Shown: positions 1 to 6,933 of the stretch, piece by piece | How positions within the stretch are numbered: the stretch's first letter is position 1 | Layout: each line of letters begins with the position of its first letter | NCBI RefSeq assembly: GCF_003002815.1 | Contig: NZ_PVTF01000008.1 | Span: forward strand, 62,001-126,000 | DNA: 64,000 bases | Direction of reading: 5' to 3' | Source of the DNA: Umezawaea tangerina | GTDB lineage: Bacteria; Actinomycetota; Actinomycetes; Mycobacteriales; Pseudonocardiaceae | Translations under genes and position numbers: made by a program | The notes under the pieces: generated by a model | The model's database searches: none | Told to the model about the DNA's origin: nothing | Seen by the model: only the letters and a program-made list of their open reading frames with translations

Positions 1-243
1 GTGGCACGGGTGGAGGAGGCCCCGGCGGTGGGTGCCGACGACGGCGCCACCGCCCGGATCAACTTCCGGCTCCCCGAGCAGCTCAAGGCCTCGATCGAGG
101 AGGCCGCCGCCAAGGAGGGCCGCTCGGTCAACGCGTGGCTCGGCCGGGTCGCGTCGGCGGCGCTGCGGCAGCCGGGCAGGCCCCCGGCCGCCGAGCCGAA
201 CGGCAAGCGCGGCAACAACCGCTACACCGGTTGGGTGCAGTAG
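1..243 (+). CDS. HicB/Arc-type ribbon-helix-helix domain protein, 5' end outside window
   Basis: The visible 80 residues contain a ribbon-helix-helix-like segment (INFRLPEQLK at about 20-29, then a helix rich in E/A/K and SVNAWLGR at about 43-50), as in HicB/CopG antitoxin-type DNA-binding proteins. The basic tail ends in NRYTGWVQ. As I recall, related actinobacterial proteins have an acidic/Ala-Pro N-terminal region of about 70-90 residues before this domain. The GTG at base 1 is therefore probably an internal codon and the gene starts upstream of the window. No HicA toxin partner is visible. It lies 54 bp upstream of the DUF4097 gene on the same strand, so it may regulate the exporter genes that follow; that is inference from position only. 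Confidence 0.7.
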   Translation: MARVEEAPAVGADDGATARINFRLPEQLKASIEEAAAKEGRSVNAWLGRVASAALRQPGRPPAAEPNGKRGNNRYTGWVQ

Positions 244-297
244 CCCAACCCCTTCACCAGCCGAAACGCACATCCGACACCACCACAGGGGACAGCC

Positions 298-1143
298 ATG
301 CCCATTTTCGACACTCCTCAGCCCGTCGACGTCACGGTCGAGATCCCCAGCGGGGACGTGCGGGTCACCGCGGGGGACCGGCTCGACACCCTCGTCGAGG
401 TCCGCCCGAGCGACGCGGGGGACGCGAGCGACGTGCAGGCCGCCGAGCAGACCCGCGTCGAGTTCCAGGACGGCAAGCTGCTGGTCAAGACGCCGCGGCA
501 GCGCGGGATCCCGAACCCCCGCAGGAGCCGCTCGGTCGACGTCCTGATCGAGCTGCCCACCGGGTCGCGGGTGCACGGCCAGACCGGGATGGGCGACCTC
601 CGGCTGACCGGGCGGCTCGGCGAGTGCAGGCTCAAGTCCGGCACCGGGAACATCGAGGTCGACCGGACCGGACCGCTGCACCTGCACACGTCCACCGGCA
701 ACGTCTCCGTGGACGCGGTCGACGGAGACGCCGAGATCTCCACCGCGTCCGGGACGCTGCGCGTCGGCGGGGTCGACGGCGGCGCGGTCGTCAAGAACTC
801 CAACGGCCCCACCACGATCGGCAGGGTCGCGGGCGACCTGCGGGTGCGGGCGTCCAACGGCGACATCTCCGTGGCCGAGGCCGCGGGCGGGGTGGACGCC
901 AAGAGCGCCAACGGTTCCCTGCGGGTCGGCGAGGTGGCGCGCGGCTCGGTCGTGCTCAAGACCTCCATGGGCGACATCGAGGTCGGCATCGCCGAGGACA
1001 CGGCGGCCTGGCTCGACGTGCACACCTCCAGCGGCCGCGTGCGCAACTCGCTCGACCAGTCCGAGGCCCGACCCGACCGGGCCGGGACCGTCGAGGTGCG
1101 CGCGCAGACCTCGTTCGGCGACATCACGATCCACCGTTCCTGA
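298..1143 (+). CDS. DUF4097 family beta-strand repeat protein
   Basis: This 281-residue protein is built from regularly spaced short strands carrying recurring G-D/N-I/L-x-V elements (SGDVRVTAG, GTGNIEVDR, STGNVSVDA, SNGDISVAE, SMGDIEVGI). That is the pattern of the DUF4097/DUF4098 right-handed beta-repeat (putative adhesin-type) domain, which fills nearly the whole length. There is no signal peptide and no membrane segment, so it is probably cytoplasmic or peripheral. The ATG at 298 follows a GGGGA-type ribosome site. It ends 12 bp before the DrrA-like ATPase, so the two are probably co-transcribed. DUF4097 proteins are often encoded beside ABC exporters in actinobacteria, but their molecular role is not established. 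Confidence 0.85.
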   Translation: MPIFDTPQPVDVTVEIPSGDVRVTAGDRLDTLVEVRPSDAGDASDVQAAEQTRVEFQDGKLLVKTPRQRGIPNPRRSRSVDVLIELPTGSRVHGQTGMGDLRLTGRLGECRLKSGTGNIEVDRTGPLHLHTSTGNVSVDAVDGDAEISTASGTLRVGGVDGGAVVKNSNGPTTIGRVAGDLRVRASNGDISVAEAAGGVDAKSANGSLRVGEVARGSVVLKTSMGDIEVGIAEDTAAWLDVHTSSGRVRNSLDQSEARPDRAGTVEVRAQTSFGDITIHRS

Positions 1144-1155
1144 AAGGGGAGTCCC

Positions 1156-2109
1156 GTGCACACCACGCCATCGGCGATCACCACCACCGGACTGCGCAAG
1201 TCCTACGGGGACAAGGTCGTCCTCGACGGCATCGACCTCGACGTCCGGCAGGGCACGATCTTCGCCCTGCTCGGCCCGAACGGGGCGGGCAAGACGACCA
1301 CCGTGCAGATCCTGTCCACCTTGATCAAGGCGGACGGCGGCAAGGTCTCGGTCGGGGGCCACGACCCCGAGCGCGCCCCCGACTCCGTCCGCGCCGCGAT
1401 CGGCGTCACCGGCCAGTTCTCGGCCGTCGACAACCTGCTGACCGCCGAGGAGAACCTGGTCCTCATGGCGGACCTGCACCACCTGGGCAAGGTCGAGGGC
1501 CGCCGCCGGGCCGCCGCGCTGCTGGAGCGGTTCGACCTCGTCGAGTCGGCGAAGAACCTGGCCTCGACGTTCTCCGGCGGCATGCGGCGGCGGCTCGACC
1601 TCGCCATGGGCATGGTGGGCGCCCCGCGCATCGTGTTCCTCGACGAGCCGACCACCGGACTCGACCCGCGCAGCCGCCGCGACATGTGGCGGATGATCCG
1701 CGAGCTCGTGGCGGGCGGCGTCACGATCTTCCTCACCACCCAGTACCTGGACGAGGCCGACGAGCTGGCCGACCGGATCGCCGTGCTGGACCACGGGAAG
1801 CTGGTCGCCGAGGGCACCGCGGAGGAGCTCAAGCGGCTCGTCCCCGGCGGCCACGTCAGCCTCCGCTTCGCCGACCCGGCCGCGCTCGACTCCGCCGTCC
1901 GGGCGTTCGGCGACGTGCCGCGCGACGACGACGCGCTGGTGCTGCGGGTGCCCAGCGACGGCGGCGTGGCCTCCCTGCGCGGTCTGCTCGCCCGGCTCGA
2001 CGCCAACGCCATCGAGGTCTCCGAGCTGACCGTGCACACCCCCGACCTCGACGACGTCTTCCTCGCCCTGACCGGAAAGCCCCAGCACGAAAGGCAACCA
2101 GCGCCATGA
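1156..2109 (+). CDS. DrrA-type ABC exporter ATP-binding protein
   Basis: This 317-residue nucleotide-binding subunit energises export with the permease encoded next. It has a Walker A (GPNGAGKTT at about 40-48), signature FSGGMRRRLDLA, Walker B IVFLDEPTTGLD and a switch-histidine region replaced by TTQYLDEADELADR. The Q-Y variant in place of the usual TH is common in the daunorubicin-resistance (DrrA/CcmA) subfamily. The C-terminal 80 residues form the subfamily's extra domain, ending in LDDVFLALTGK. The GTG at 1156 follows AAAGGGGAG. The stop codon overlaps the permease start (ATGA). The substrate cannot be read from sequence; DrrAB pumps export hydrophobic drugs or lipids. Confidence 0.92.
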   Translation: MHTTPSAITTTGLRKSYGDKVVLDGIDLDVRQGTIFALLGPNGAGKTTTVQILSTLIKADGGKVSVGGHDPERAPDSVRAAIGVTGQFSAVDNLLTAEENLVLMADLHHLGKVEGRRRAAALLERFDLVESAKNLASTFSGGMRRRLDLAMGMVGAPRIVFLDEPTTGLDPRSRRDMWRMIRELVAGGVTIFLTTQYLDEADELADRIAVLDHGKLVAEGTAEELKRLVPGGHVSLRFADPAALDSAVRAFGDVPRDDDALVLRVPSDGGVASLRGLLARLDANAIEVSELTVHTPDLDDVFLALTGKPQHERQPAP

Positions 2110-2885
2110 GCACGCACGCCGTCGCCGACTCCGCCACCATGCTCCGGCGGCAGCTCCGGCACATGAAGCGCTACCCGTCCCTGACGTTCATGCTCGCCGG
2201 GATGCCCGTCGTCTTCCTGCTCCTGTTCGCCTTCGTCCTCGGCGGAGCGCTGGGAGCGGGGATCGGCGGCCCGACCGGCGGCCGCGCCGAGTACATCGAC
2301 TACCTCGTGCCCGGTGTCCTCCTGATGACCGTGGCCTCCGCCGCGCAGGGGACGGCGATCTCGGTCGCGATGGACATGACCGAGGGCATCGTCAACCGGT
2401 TCCGCACCATGGCCATCTCCCGCGCGTCGGTGCTGACCGGGCACGTGCTGGGCAGCCTGGTGCAGACGATGATCAGCATGGCGATCGTCCTCGCCGTGGC
2501 GCTGCTGATCGGCTTCCGCCCCGACGCCACCCCGGTCGAGTGGCTGGCCGTCATCGGTGTCCTGGCCCTGCTCACGTTCGCGCTCGTCTGGCTGTCGGTC
2601 GCGCTCGGCCTGGTGTCCGAGAGCGTCGAGACGGCCAGCAACCTGCCGATGCCGCTGGTCCTGCTGCCCTTCCTGGGCAGCGGTTTCGTGCCCACCGACT
2701 CGATGCCCGCCGGCCTGCGGTGGTTCGCCGAGTACCAGCCCTTCACACCCGTCATCGAGACGCTCCGCGGCCTGCTGCTCGGCACGCCCATCGGCGGCAG
2801 CGGCTACCTCGCGGTCGGCTGGTGCGTCGTGATCGCGCTGGGCGGCTACCTCTGGGCCAAGAAGCTCTACGCCCGCACCCGTTGA
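2106..2885 (+). CDS. DrrB-type ABC exporter permease
   Basis: This 259-residue ABC-2 type membrane subunit has about six hydrophobic segments. The first is [20 protein letters not shown] after a short basic N-terminus, and the last is at the C-terminus before [10 protein letters not shown]. It also carries the ABC-2 loop [19 protein letters not shown], where the F-x-P motif before the last helices is typical of DrrB. The start overlaps the ATPase stop (ATGA), which indicates translational coupling. Together with the upstream ATPase it should form a two-plus-two exporter in the cytoplasmic membrane. The P450 gene follows after 25 bp, so the four genes from 298 to 4098 could be one transcript. 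Confidence 0.92.
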   Translation: MSTHAVADSATMLRRQLRHMKRYPSLTFMLAGMPVVFLLLFAFVLGGALGAGIGGPTGGRAEYIDYLVPGVLLMTVASAAQGTAISVAMDMTEGIVNRFRTMAISRASVLTGHVLGSLVQTMISMAIVLAVALLIGFRPDATPVEWLAVIGVLALLTFALVWLSVALGLVSESVETASNLPMPLVLLPFLGSGFVPTDSMPAGLRWFAEYQPFTPVIETLRGLLLGTPIGGSGYLAVGWCVVIALGGYLWAKKLYARTR

Positions 2886-2910
2886 CCGGACTCCTTGGGG
2901 GAGAAGAAAG

Positions 2911-4098
2911 ATGAACCCGTCCGACCACCCCGTGACCATGCCCACCGCCCGCCCCGCGGGCTGCCCGTTCGACCCGCCCGTCGAGCTGGCAGGCCTGCGC
3001 GCCGAACAGCCGCTGCGACCGCTGCGCTACCCCGACGGCCACCTCGGCTGGCTGGCCACCGGCCACGCCGTCATCCGCGCGCTCCTCGCCGACCCGCGCT
3101 TCAGCTCGCGCAGTGAGCTCCAGCACTTCCCGCTGGCCCGCGAGGGCTACGACGGCCCCGTCCCGGCCTCGCCGCCGGGCATGTTCATCAACGCCGACGC
3201 CCCCGAGCACACCCGCTACCGCGGGCTGCTGACCGGGAAGTTCACCGTCCGCCGGATGCGGATGCTCACCGCCCGCGTGGAGGAGGTCACCACCGAGCAC
3301 CTGGACGCCATGCGGCGGCAGGGCCCCGTGGTGGACCTGGTGAAGTCGTTCGCCCAGCCGATCCCCGCGCTGGTGATCTGCGAGCTGCTCGGCGCCCCCT
3401 ACGCCGACCGCGACTTCTTCCTGGAGCACACGGCGTCGTTCAACGACCACGAGGCCACCGCGGAACAGCAGGCGGCGTCGGTGGAGGCGTTCTCCGGCTT
3501 CCTGCACGACCTGGTGCTGGCCAAGCGCGCGGCGCCCACCGACGACCTGCTCAGCGACCTGACCGGCACCGACCTGACCGACGAGGAACTGACCAACATC
3601 GCGTTCCTGCTGCTCGGCGCCGGTCTGGACACGACCGCCAACATGATCGCGCTGGGCACGTTCGCGCTGCTGACCCACCCCGCCCAGATCCCCGCCCTGC
3701 GCGAGGACCCGGACCGCGCCGTCGAGGAGCTGCTGCGCTACCTCAGCATCGCCCACACCGGCGTGCGCACGGCACTGGCCGACGTCGAGCTGGCCGGGCA
3801 GCTGATCAAGGCGGGCGACTCGGTGACCATCTCGGTCGAGGCGGGCAACCGCGACCCCGCGCGGTTCCCCGACCCCGACGTGCTCGACCTCGGCAGGCAC
3901 GCCACCGGCCACCTGGCCTTCGGCCACGGCGTCCACCAGTGCCTCGGCCAGCAGCTGGCCCGCGTGGAGATGCGGGTGGCCATGCCCGCCCTGTTCGCCC
4001 GCTTCCCCGCGCTCCGGCTCGCCGTGCCCGCCGAGGAGGTGCCGATGCGCGAGGACGTCGACATCCTCGGCCTGCACCGGCTCCCGGTCACCTGGTGA
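2911..4098 (+). CDS. Cytochrome P450
   Basis: This soluble bacterial P450 of 395 residues has the normal family length. The I-helix oxygen-binding motif is AGLDTT, the K-helix ExxR lies in EELLRYL, and the haem loop [10 protein letters not shown] has the axial cysteine at residue 344. The N-terminus has no membrane anchor. It needs ferredoxin and a reductase, which are not encoded nearby. The ATG at 2911 follows a strong GGGGGAGAAG site, 25 bp after the exporter permease. The pairing with a DrrAB pump suggests co-regulated modification and export or detoxification of one small molecule, but the substrate is unknown. A weaker start exists at the VTMPTARP region. Confidence 0.93.
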   Translation: MNPSDHPVTMPTARPAGCPFDPPVELAGLRAEQPLRPLRYPDGHLGWLATGHAVIRALLADPRFSSRSELQHFPLAREGYDGPVPASPPGMFINADAPEHTRYRGLLTGKFTVRRMRMLTARVEEVTTEHLDAMRRQGPVVDLVKSFAQPIPALVICELLGAPYADRDFFLEHTASFNDHEATAEQQAASVEAFSGFLHDLVLAKRAAPTDDLLSDLTGTDLTDEELTNIAFLLLGAGLDTTANMIALGTFALLTHPAQIPALREDPDRAVEELLRYLSIAHTGVRTALADVELAGQLIKAGDSVTISVEAGNRDPARFPDPDVLDLGRHATGHLAFGHGVHQCLGQQLARVEMRVAMPALFARFPALRLAVPAEEVPMREDVDILGLHRLPVTW

Positions 4099-4159
4099 CG
4101 CTGCGGCACGTGCCGCCCGCGGCTAGCGTGGACCGCAGTCTGCCCAGGAGGTCCGCACC

Positions 4160-5014
4160 GTGCTCGACGGGATGCCGCTGGTCGACGCGCACGTGCACGT
4201 GCCGAGGCTCGGGACGCTGAAGCGGGCCTGGCTCGACTGGGCTCGGGACTTCGGGGCCGACGGCGTCCTGGCGGACGTCTGGGACGCCGACGGCACACCC
4301 CGCCCCGCCCGGCTGGCGGAGCTGTTCGCGGAGCAGGGCGTCGACGTCGCGCTCCTGTTCTGCGAGTACAGCCCGAAGGCGACCGGCACGCAGGCGTTCG
4401 AGGACCTGCTGCCGATCGTCGAGCACGACCCCACCAGGTTCCGCCCGGTGGCCAGCGTCAACCCGCACCTGCACTTCCCGATCGCGGCCGAGGTGCGGCG
4501 GCAGATCGGCCTCGGCGCCGCCGCGCTCAAGCTCCACCCGGTGCACGGCGGCTTCCGCTGCGACTCCGCCGCCCTCTACCCCGCCTACCAGGTCCTGGAG
4601 GAGGCCGGCGTGCCGTTGGTCGTCCACTGCGGAACGAGCTCGTTCCCCGGTTCCTCCAACGAGCACGCCGACCCCGCCTTCCTGATCCCGGTCGTCCGCG
4701 ACTTCCCCGGCCTGGACGTCGTCCTGGCCCACGGCGGCCGCGGCTGGTGGTACGACGCGGCCGCGTTCCTGGCCCTGTCCAACGACACCGTCTGGATCGA
4801 GCTGTCCGGTCTGCCGCCCAAGCGACTGCCCGAGTACTACCGCAACTTCGACCTCGCCAGGCTCGCCGGGCGCTGGATCTTCGGCACCGACTGGCCGGGC
4901 GTGCCCGGCACCGCCCGCAACGCCCGCGCCGTCGCCGCGCTGGTCCCGGACGCGGCGGCCGACGTCCTCGGCGGCAACGCCAGGCGCGTCTACCGGGGTC
5001 TACCCCCGCTCTGA
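4160..5014 (+). CDS. Amidohydrolase family protein (TIM-barrel metal-dependent hydrolase)
   Basis: This 284-residue protein resembles the amidohydrolase_2 group. VDAHVHVPR near the N-terminus supplies the HxH metal pair. LKLHPVHGG (about 117-125) and VVHCGTSSFPG give further barrel histidines, VLAHGGRGWW another, and IFGTDWPG near residue 245 the usual strand-8 aspartate. Members hydrolyse or decarboxylate small carboxylic or cyclic substrates. The GTG at 4160 is preceded by AGGAGG. Its 3' end overlaps the last 15 bp of the convergent oxidoreductase gene. The neighbours do not identify the substrate. Confidence 0.85.
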   Translation: MLDGMPLVDAHVHVPRLGTLKRAWLDWARDFGADGVLADVWDADGTPRPARLAELFAEQGVDVALLFCEYSPKATGTQAFEDLLPIVEHDPTRFRPVASVNPHLHFPIAAEVRRQIGLGAAALKLHPVHGGFRCDSAALYPAYQVLEEAGVPLVVHCGTSSFPGSSNEHADPAFLIPVVRDFPGLDVVLAHGGRGWWYDAAAFLALSNDTVWIELSGLPPKRLPEYYRNFDLARLAGRWIFGTDWPGVPGTARNARAVAALVPDAAADVLGGNARRVYRGLPPL

Positions 5015-5959
5015 CCCCACGGCGACCACCTGCTTGCCCACCACGCCGCCGCGCTCGAAAGCCCGGTGCGCCGAGCTGATCCCGTCGAGCGGGAACACGC
5101 CGTCCACGACCGGGCGCAGGGACCCGGACGCGACGTACCCGGCCAGGTCGTCCAGCACCGCGGTGTCCGGGTTGGCGCTGAACGCCCTGATCCGCCGCGG
5201 ACCGTGCACGACGGACGCGGCGATCTCCACCAGCCCGCCGGGGGACAGGCCGACGGTGACCATCCGGCCACCGGGCGCCAGCCGCCTGCGGAAGCGGCCC
5301 AGGTCGGCGCCGACCGTGTCGACCACCGCGTCGAACGGCCCGATCCCCTCCGCCGCGGCGGTTCCGTAGTCGAGGACCACGTCGGCCCCCAGTCCACGCA
5401 GGACGTCGGCGTGCCGGTCGCGGGCCAGCGCGGTGACGTGCGCGCCCAGCGCGTGCGCCAGCTGCACCGCGGCCGAGCCCACCCCGCCCGCCGCGCCGCG
5501 CACGAGCACCCGTTCGCCGACCGCCACCCGCACGGCGTCCCGCAGCGCGATCAGCGCCGTGACCCCGCCGACGACCAGGGCCGCGGCCTCCACCGACGTC
5601 AGGCTCGACGGCACGTGACCGAGGCGGGTCGCGGGCACCACCACGTACTCGGCCGCCCCACCCACGACGTGCCGCTCGCGCGGGTGCACCGTCCCCCACA
5701 CCCGGTCGCCCTCGGCGACACCGCGGACGCCGGCACCGGTCGCCACGACGACACCGGCGAAGTCCAGCCCGACCCCGATCGGGAACCGCCGCCCCGACAC
5801 GATCTTCAGCCCTCCCGCCCGGACGATCGTGTCGTGCCCGTTCACGCTGCTCGCCCCGACCGACACCAGGACCTCGCCCGCGGCGGGGGCCGGGCGGTCG
5901 ACCTCGTTGACGCGCAGCACGTCCGGGGTGCCGAAGCCGGTGATCTGAGCGGCCTTCAT
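5000..5959 (-). CDS. Zinc-binding-type/quinone NADP-dependent oxidoreductase (MDR superfamily)
   Basis: This 319-residue medium-chain dehydrogenase/reductase begins MKAAQITGFG and has the cofactor-binding motif RGAAGGVGSAAVQLA near residue 145. It lacks the structural and catalytic zinc cysteines, so it belongs to the quinone-oxidoreductase-like group that reduces enones or quinones with NADPH. The ATG at 5959 was preferred over an upstream in-frame start because the family sequence begins there and GGAG precedes it. It is transcribed divergently from the MmyB-type regulator at 6090, which probably controls it. The substrate is unknown. Confidence 0.88.
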   Translation of the reverse strand: MKAAQITGFGTPDVLRVNEVDRPAPAAGEVLVSVGASSVNGHDTIVRAGGLKIVSGRRFPIGVGLDFAGVVVATGAGVRGVAEGDRVWGTVHPRERHVVGGAAEYVVVPATRLGHVPSSLTSVEAAALVVGGVTALIALRDAVRVAVGERVLVRGAAGGVGSAAVQLAHALGAHVTALARDRHADVLRGLGADVVLDYGTAAAEGIGPFDAVVDTVGADLGRFRRRLAPGGRMVTVGLSPGGLVEIAASVVHGPRRIRAFSANPDTAVLDDLAGYVASGSLRPVVDGVFPLDGISSAHRAFERGGVVGKQVVAVGSERG

Positions 5960-5996
5960 GGTGGTGCTCCTCCGTGGTCGGATGTGGTGCCACCGA

Positions 5997-6044
5997 TCCT
6001 GGGACCCGGCGCGGGCGCGACCGTCGGCCGACTTTTCCTGGGAC
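5997..6044. promoter_or_regulatory. Direct repeat in divergent promoter region
   Basis: The 9-bp sequence TCCTGGGAC occurs twice on the + strand, at 5997-6005 and 6036-6044, each followed by a CCGG. It lies between the divergent oxidoreductase (start 5959) and regulator (start 6090). The spacing of 39 bp is close to four helical turns. This is a plausible binding site for the regulator, inferred from position and repetition only. A CATACT sequence at 6078-6083 could be a -10 box giving a nearly leaderless regulator mRNA. Confidence 0.4.
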
Positions 6045-6089
6045 AACCGGACCCACCCTGCGCCGCCGGGGCGTCGGCATACTGGGCCG

Positions 6090-6932
6090 GTGACCGACGA
6101 CGCCCGGCGCGAGCTCGCCGAGTTCCTGCGCGCCCGCCGAACCCGGCTGCTCCCTCGTGACGTCGGCCTGGAACCCGGCCCGCGCCGCCGAGTCGCGGGT
6201 CTGCGCCGCGAGGAGCTGGCCTTGTTGGCCGGGGTGAGCGCGGACTACTACCAGCGCATGGAGCAGGGCCGTGACGTGCGCCCGTCAGACCAGGTCCTCG
6301 ACGCGCTGGCCCGCGCGCTGAACTTCTCCGCCGAGGAGGCCCGGCACCTGCACAGCCTCGCCGCCGCCGCGCGCACGTCCGCCAGGGCGCCGCGCGTCCA
6401 CGAGCCGGAGGAGGTGCCCGCCACGACGTTGCGGCTGCTGCGCACGACGACCTCACCCGCGCTGGTCGTGGGGCGCTTCCTGGACGTGCTGGCCTGGAAC
6501 CCGGTGGCGGGCGCGCTGCTCAGCGGCTTCACCGACCTGCTGGACAACGGGCTGAACCTGCTGGCGCTGCTGCTGCACCCGGAAGCCGACCACGCCTGCC
6601 CGAACCGGGCGGCCACCGTCGCCGAGCTGACCGCGATGCTGCGCGTCCAGGTCGCCGCCGAGCCGGGACACCCGAGGGCCGCGGAGCTGGTCGGCGAGCT
6701 GGCGGTGCGCAGCGACGAGTTCGCGACCCTGTGGGCCCGCCACGACGTGGAGGGCACGACCCGCGGCCGGATGCGGGTCGACCACCCGCTGGTCGGCGAG
6801 CTGGAGCTGGACTGGGACGCCTACCCGATGCCCGGCGCCCCCGGCCCGTTCCTCATCGTCTACACCGCCCCGCCGGGCAGCCCGGACGAGGAGCGCCTCC
6901 AGCTGCTCACCGGCCTGCTGGACCGGCCCTGA
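6090..6932 (+). CDS. XRE-family regulator with MmyB-like ligand-binding domain
   Basis: This 280-residue regulator has an N-terminal helix-turn-helix (GLRREELALLAGVSADYYQR at about 34-53, then MEQGRDVRPS). A MmyB-type sensory domain follows, from LRLLRTTTSPALVVGR through LLALLLHPEA to the C-terminal LLTGLLDRP. This architecture is very common in actinobacteria, where the gene is usually next to a divergent oxidoreductase, as here. The GTG at 6090 follows a possible -10 at 6078-6083 with no clear ribosome site, consistent with a leaderless message. It probably senses a small hydrophobic molecule and represses the reductase at 5000-5959. Confidence 0.88.
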   Translation: MTDDARRELAEFLRARRTRLLPRDVGLEPGPRRRVAGLRREELALLAGVSADYYQRMEQGRDVRPSDQVLDALARALNFSAEEARHLHSLAAAARTSARAPRVHEPEEVPATTLRLLRTTTSPALVVGRFLDVLAWNPVAGALLSGFTDLLDNGLNLLALLLHPEADHACPNRAATVAELTAMLRVQVAAEPGHPRAAELVGELAVRSDEFATLWARHDVEGTTRGRMRVDHPLVGELELDWDAYPMPGAPGPFLIVYTAPPGSPDEERLQLLTGLLDRP

Positions 6933-6933
6933 C

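Noticed and set aside
135-2885. A 916-codon open frame running across the HicB-like, DUF4097 and DrrA genes
   Set aside because: Its first 650 codons are an Arg/Gly-rich shadow of genes in other frames. Only the DrrB part from 2106 has family sequence and a sensible start.
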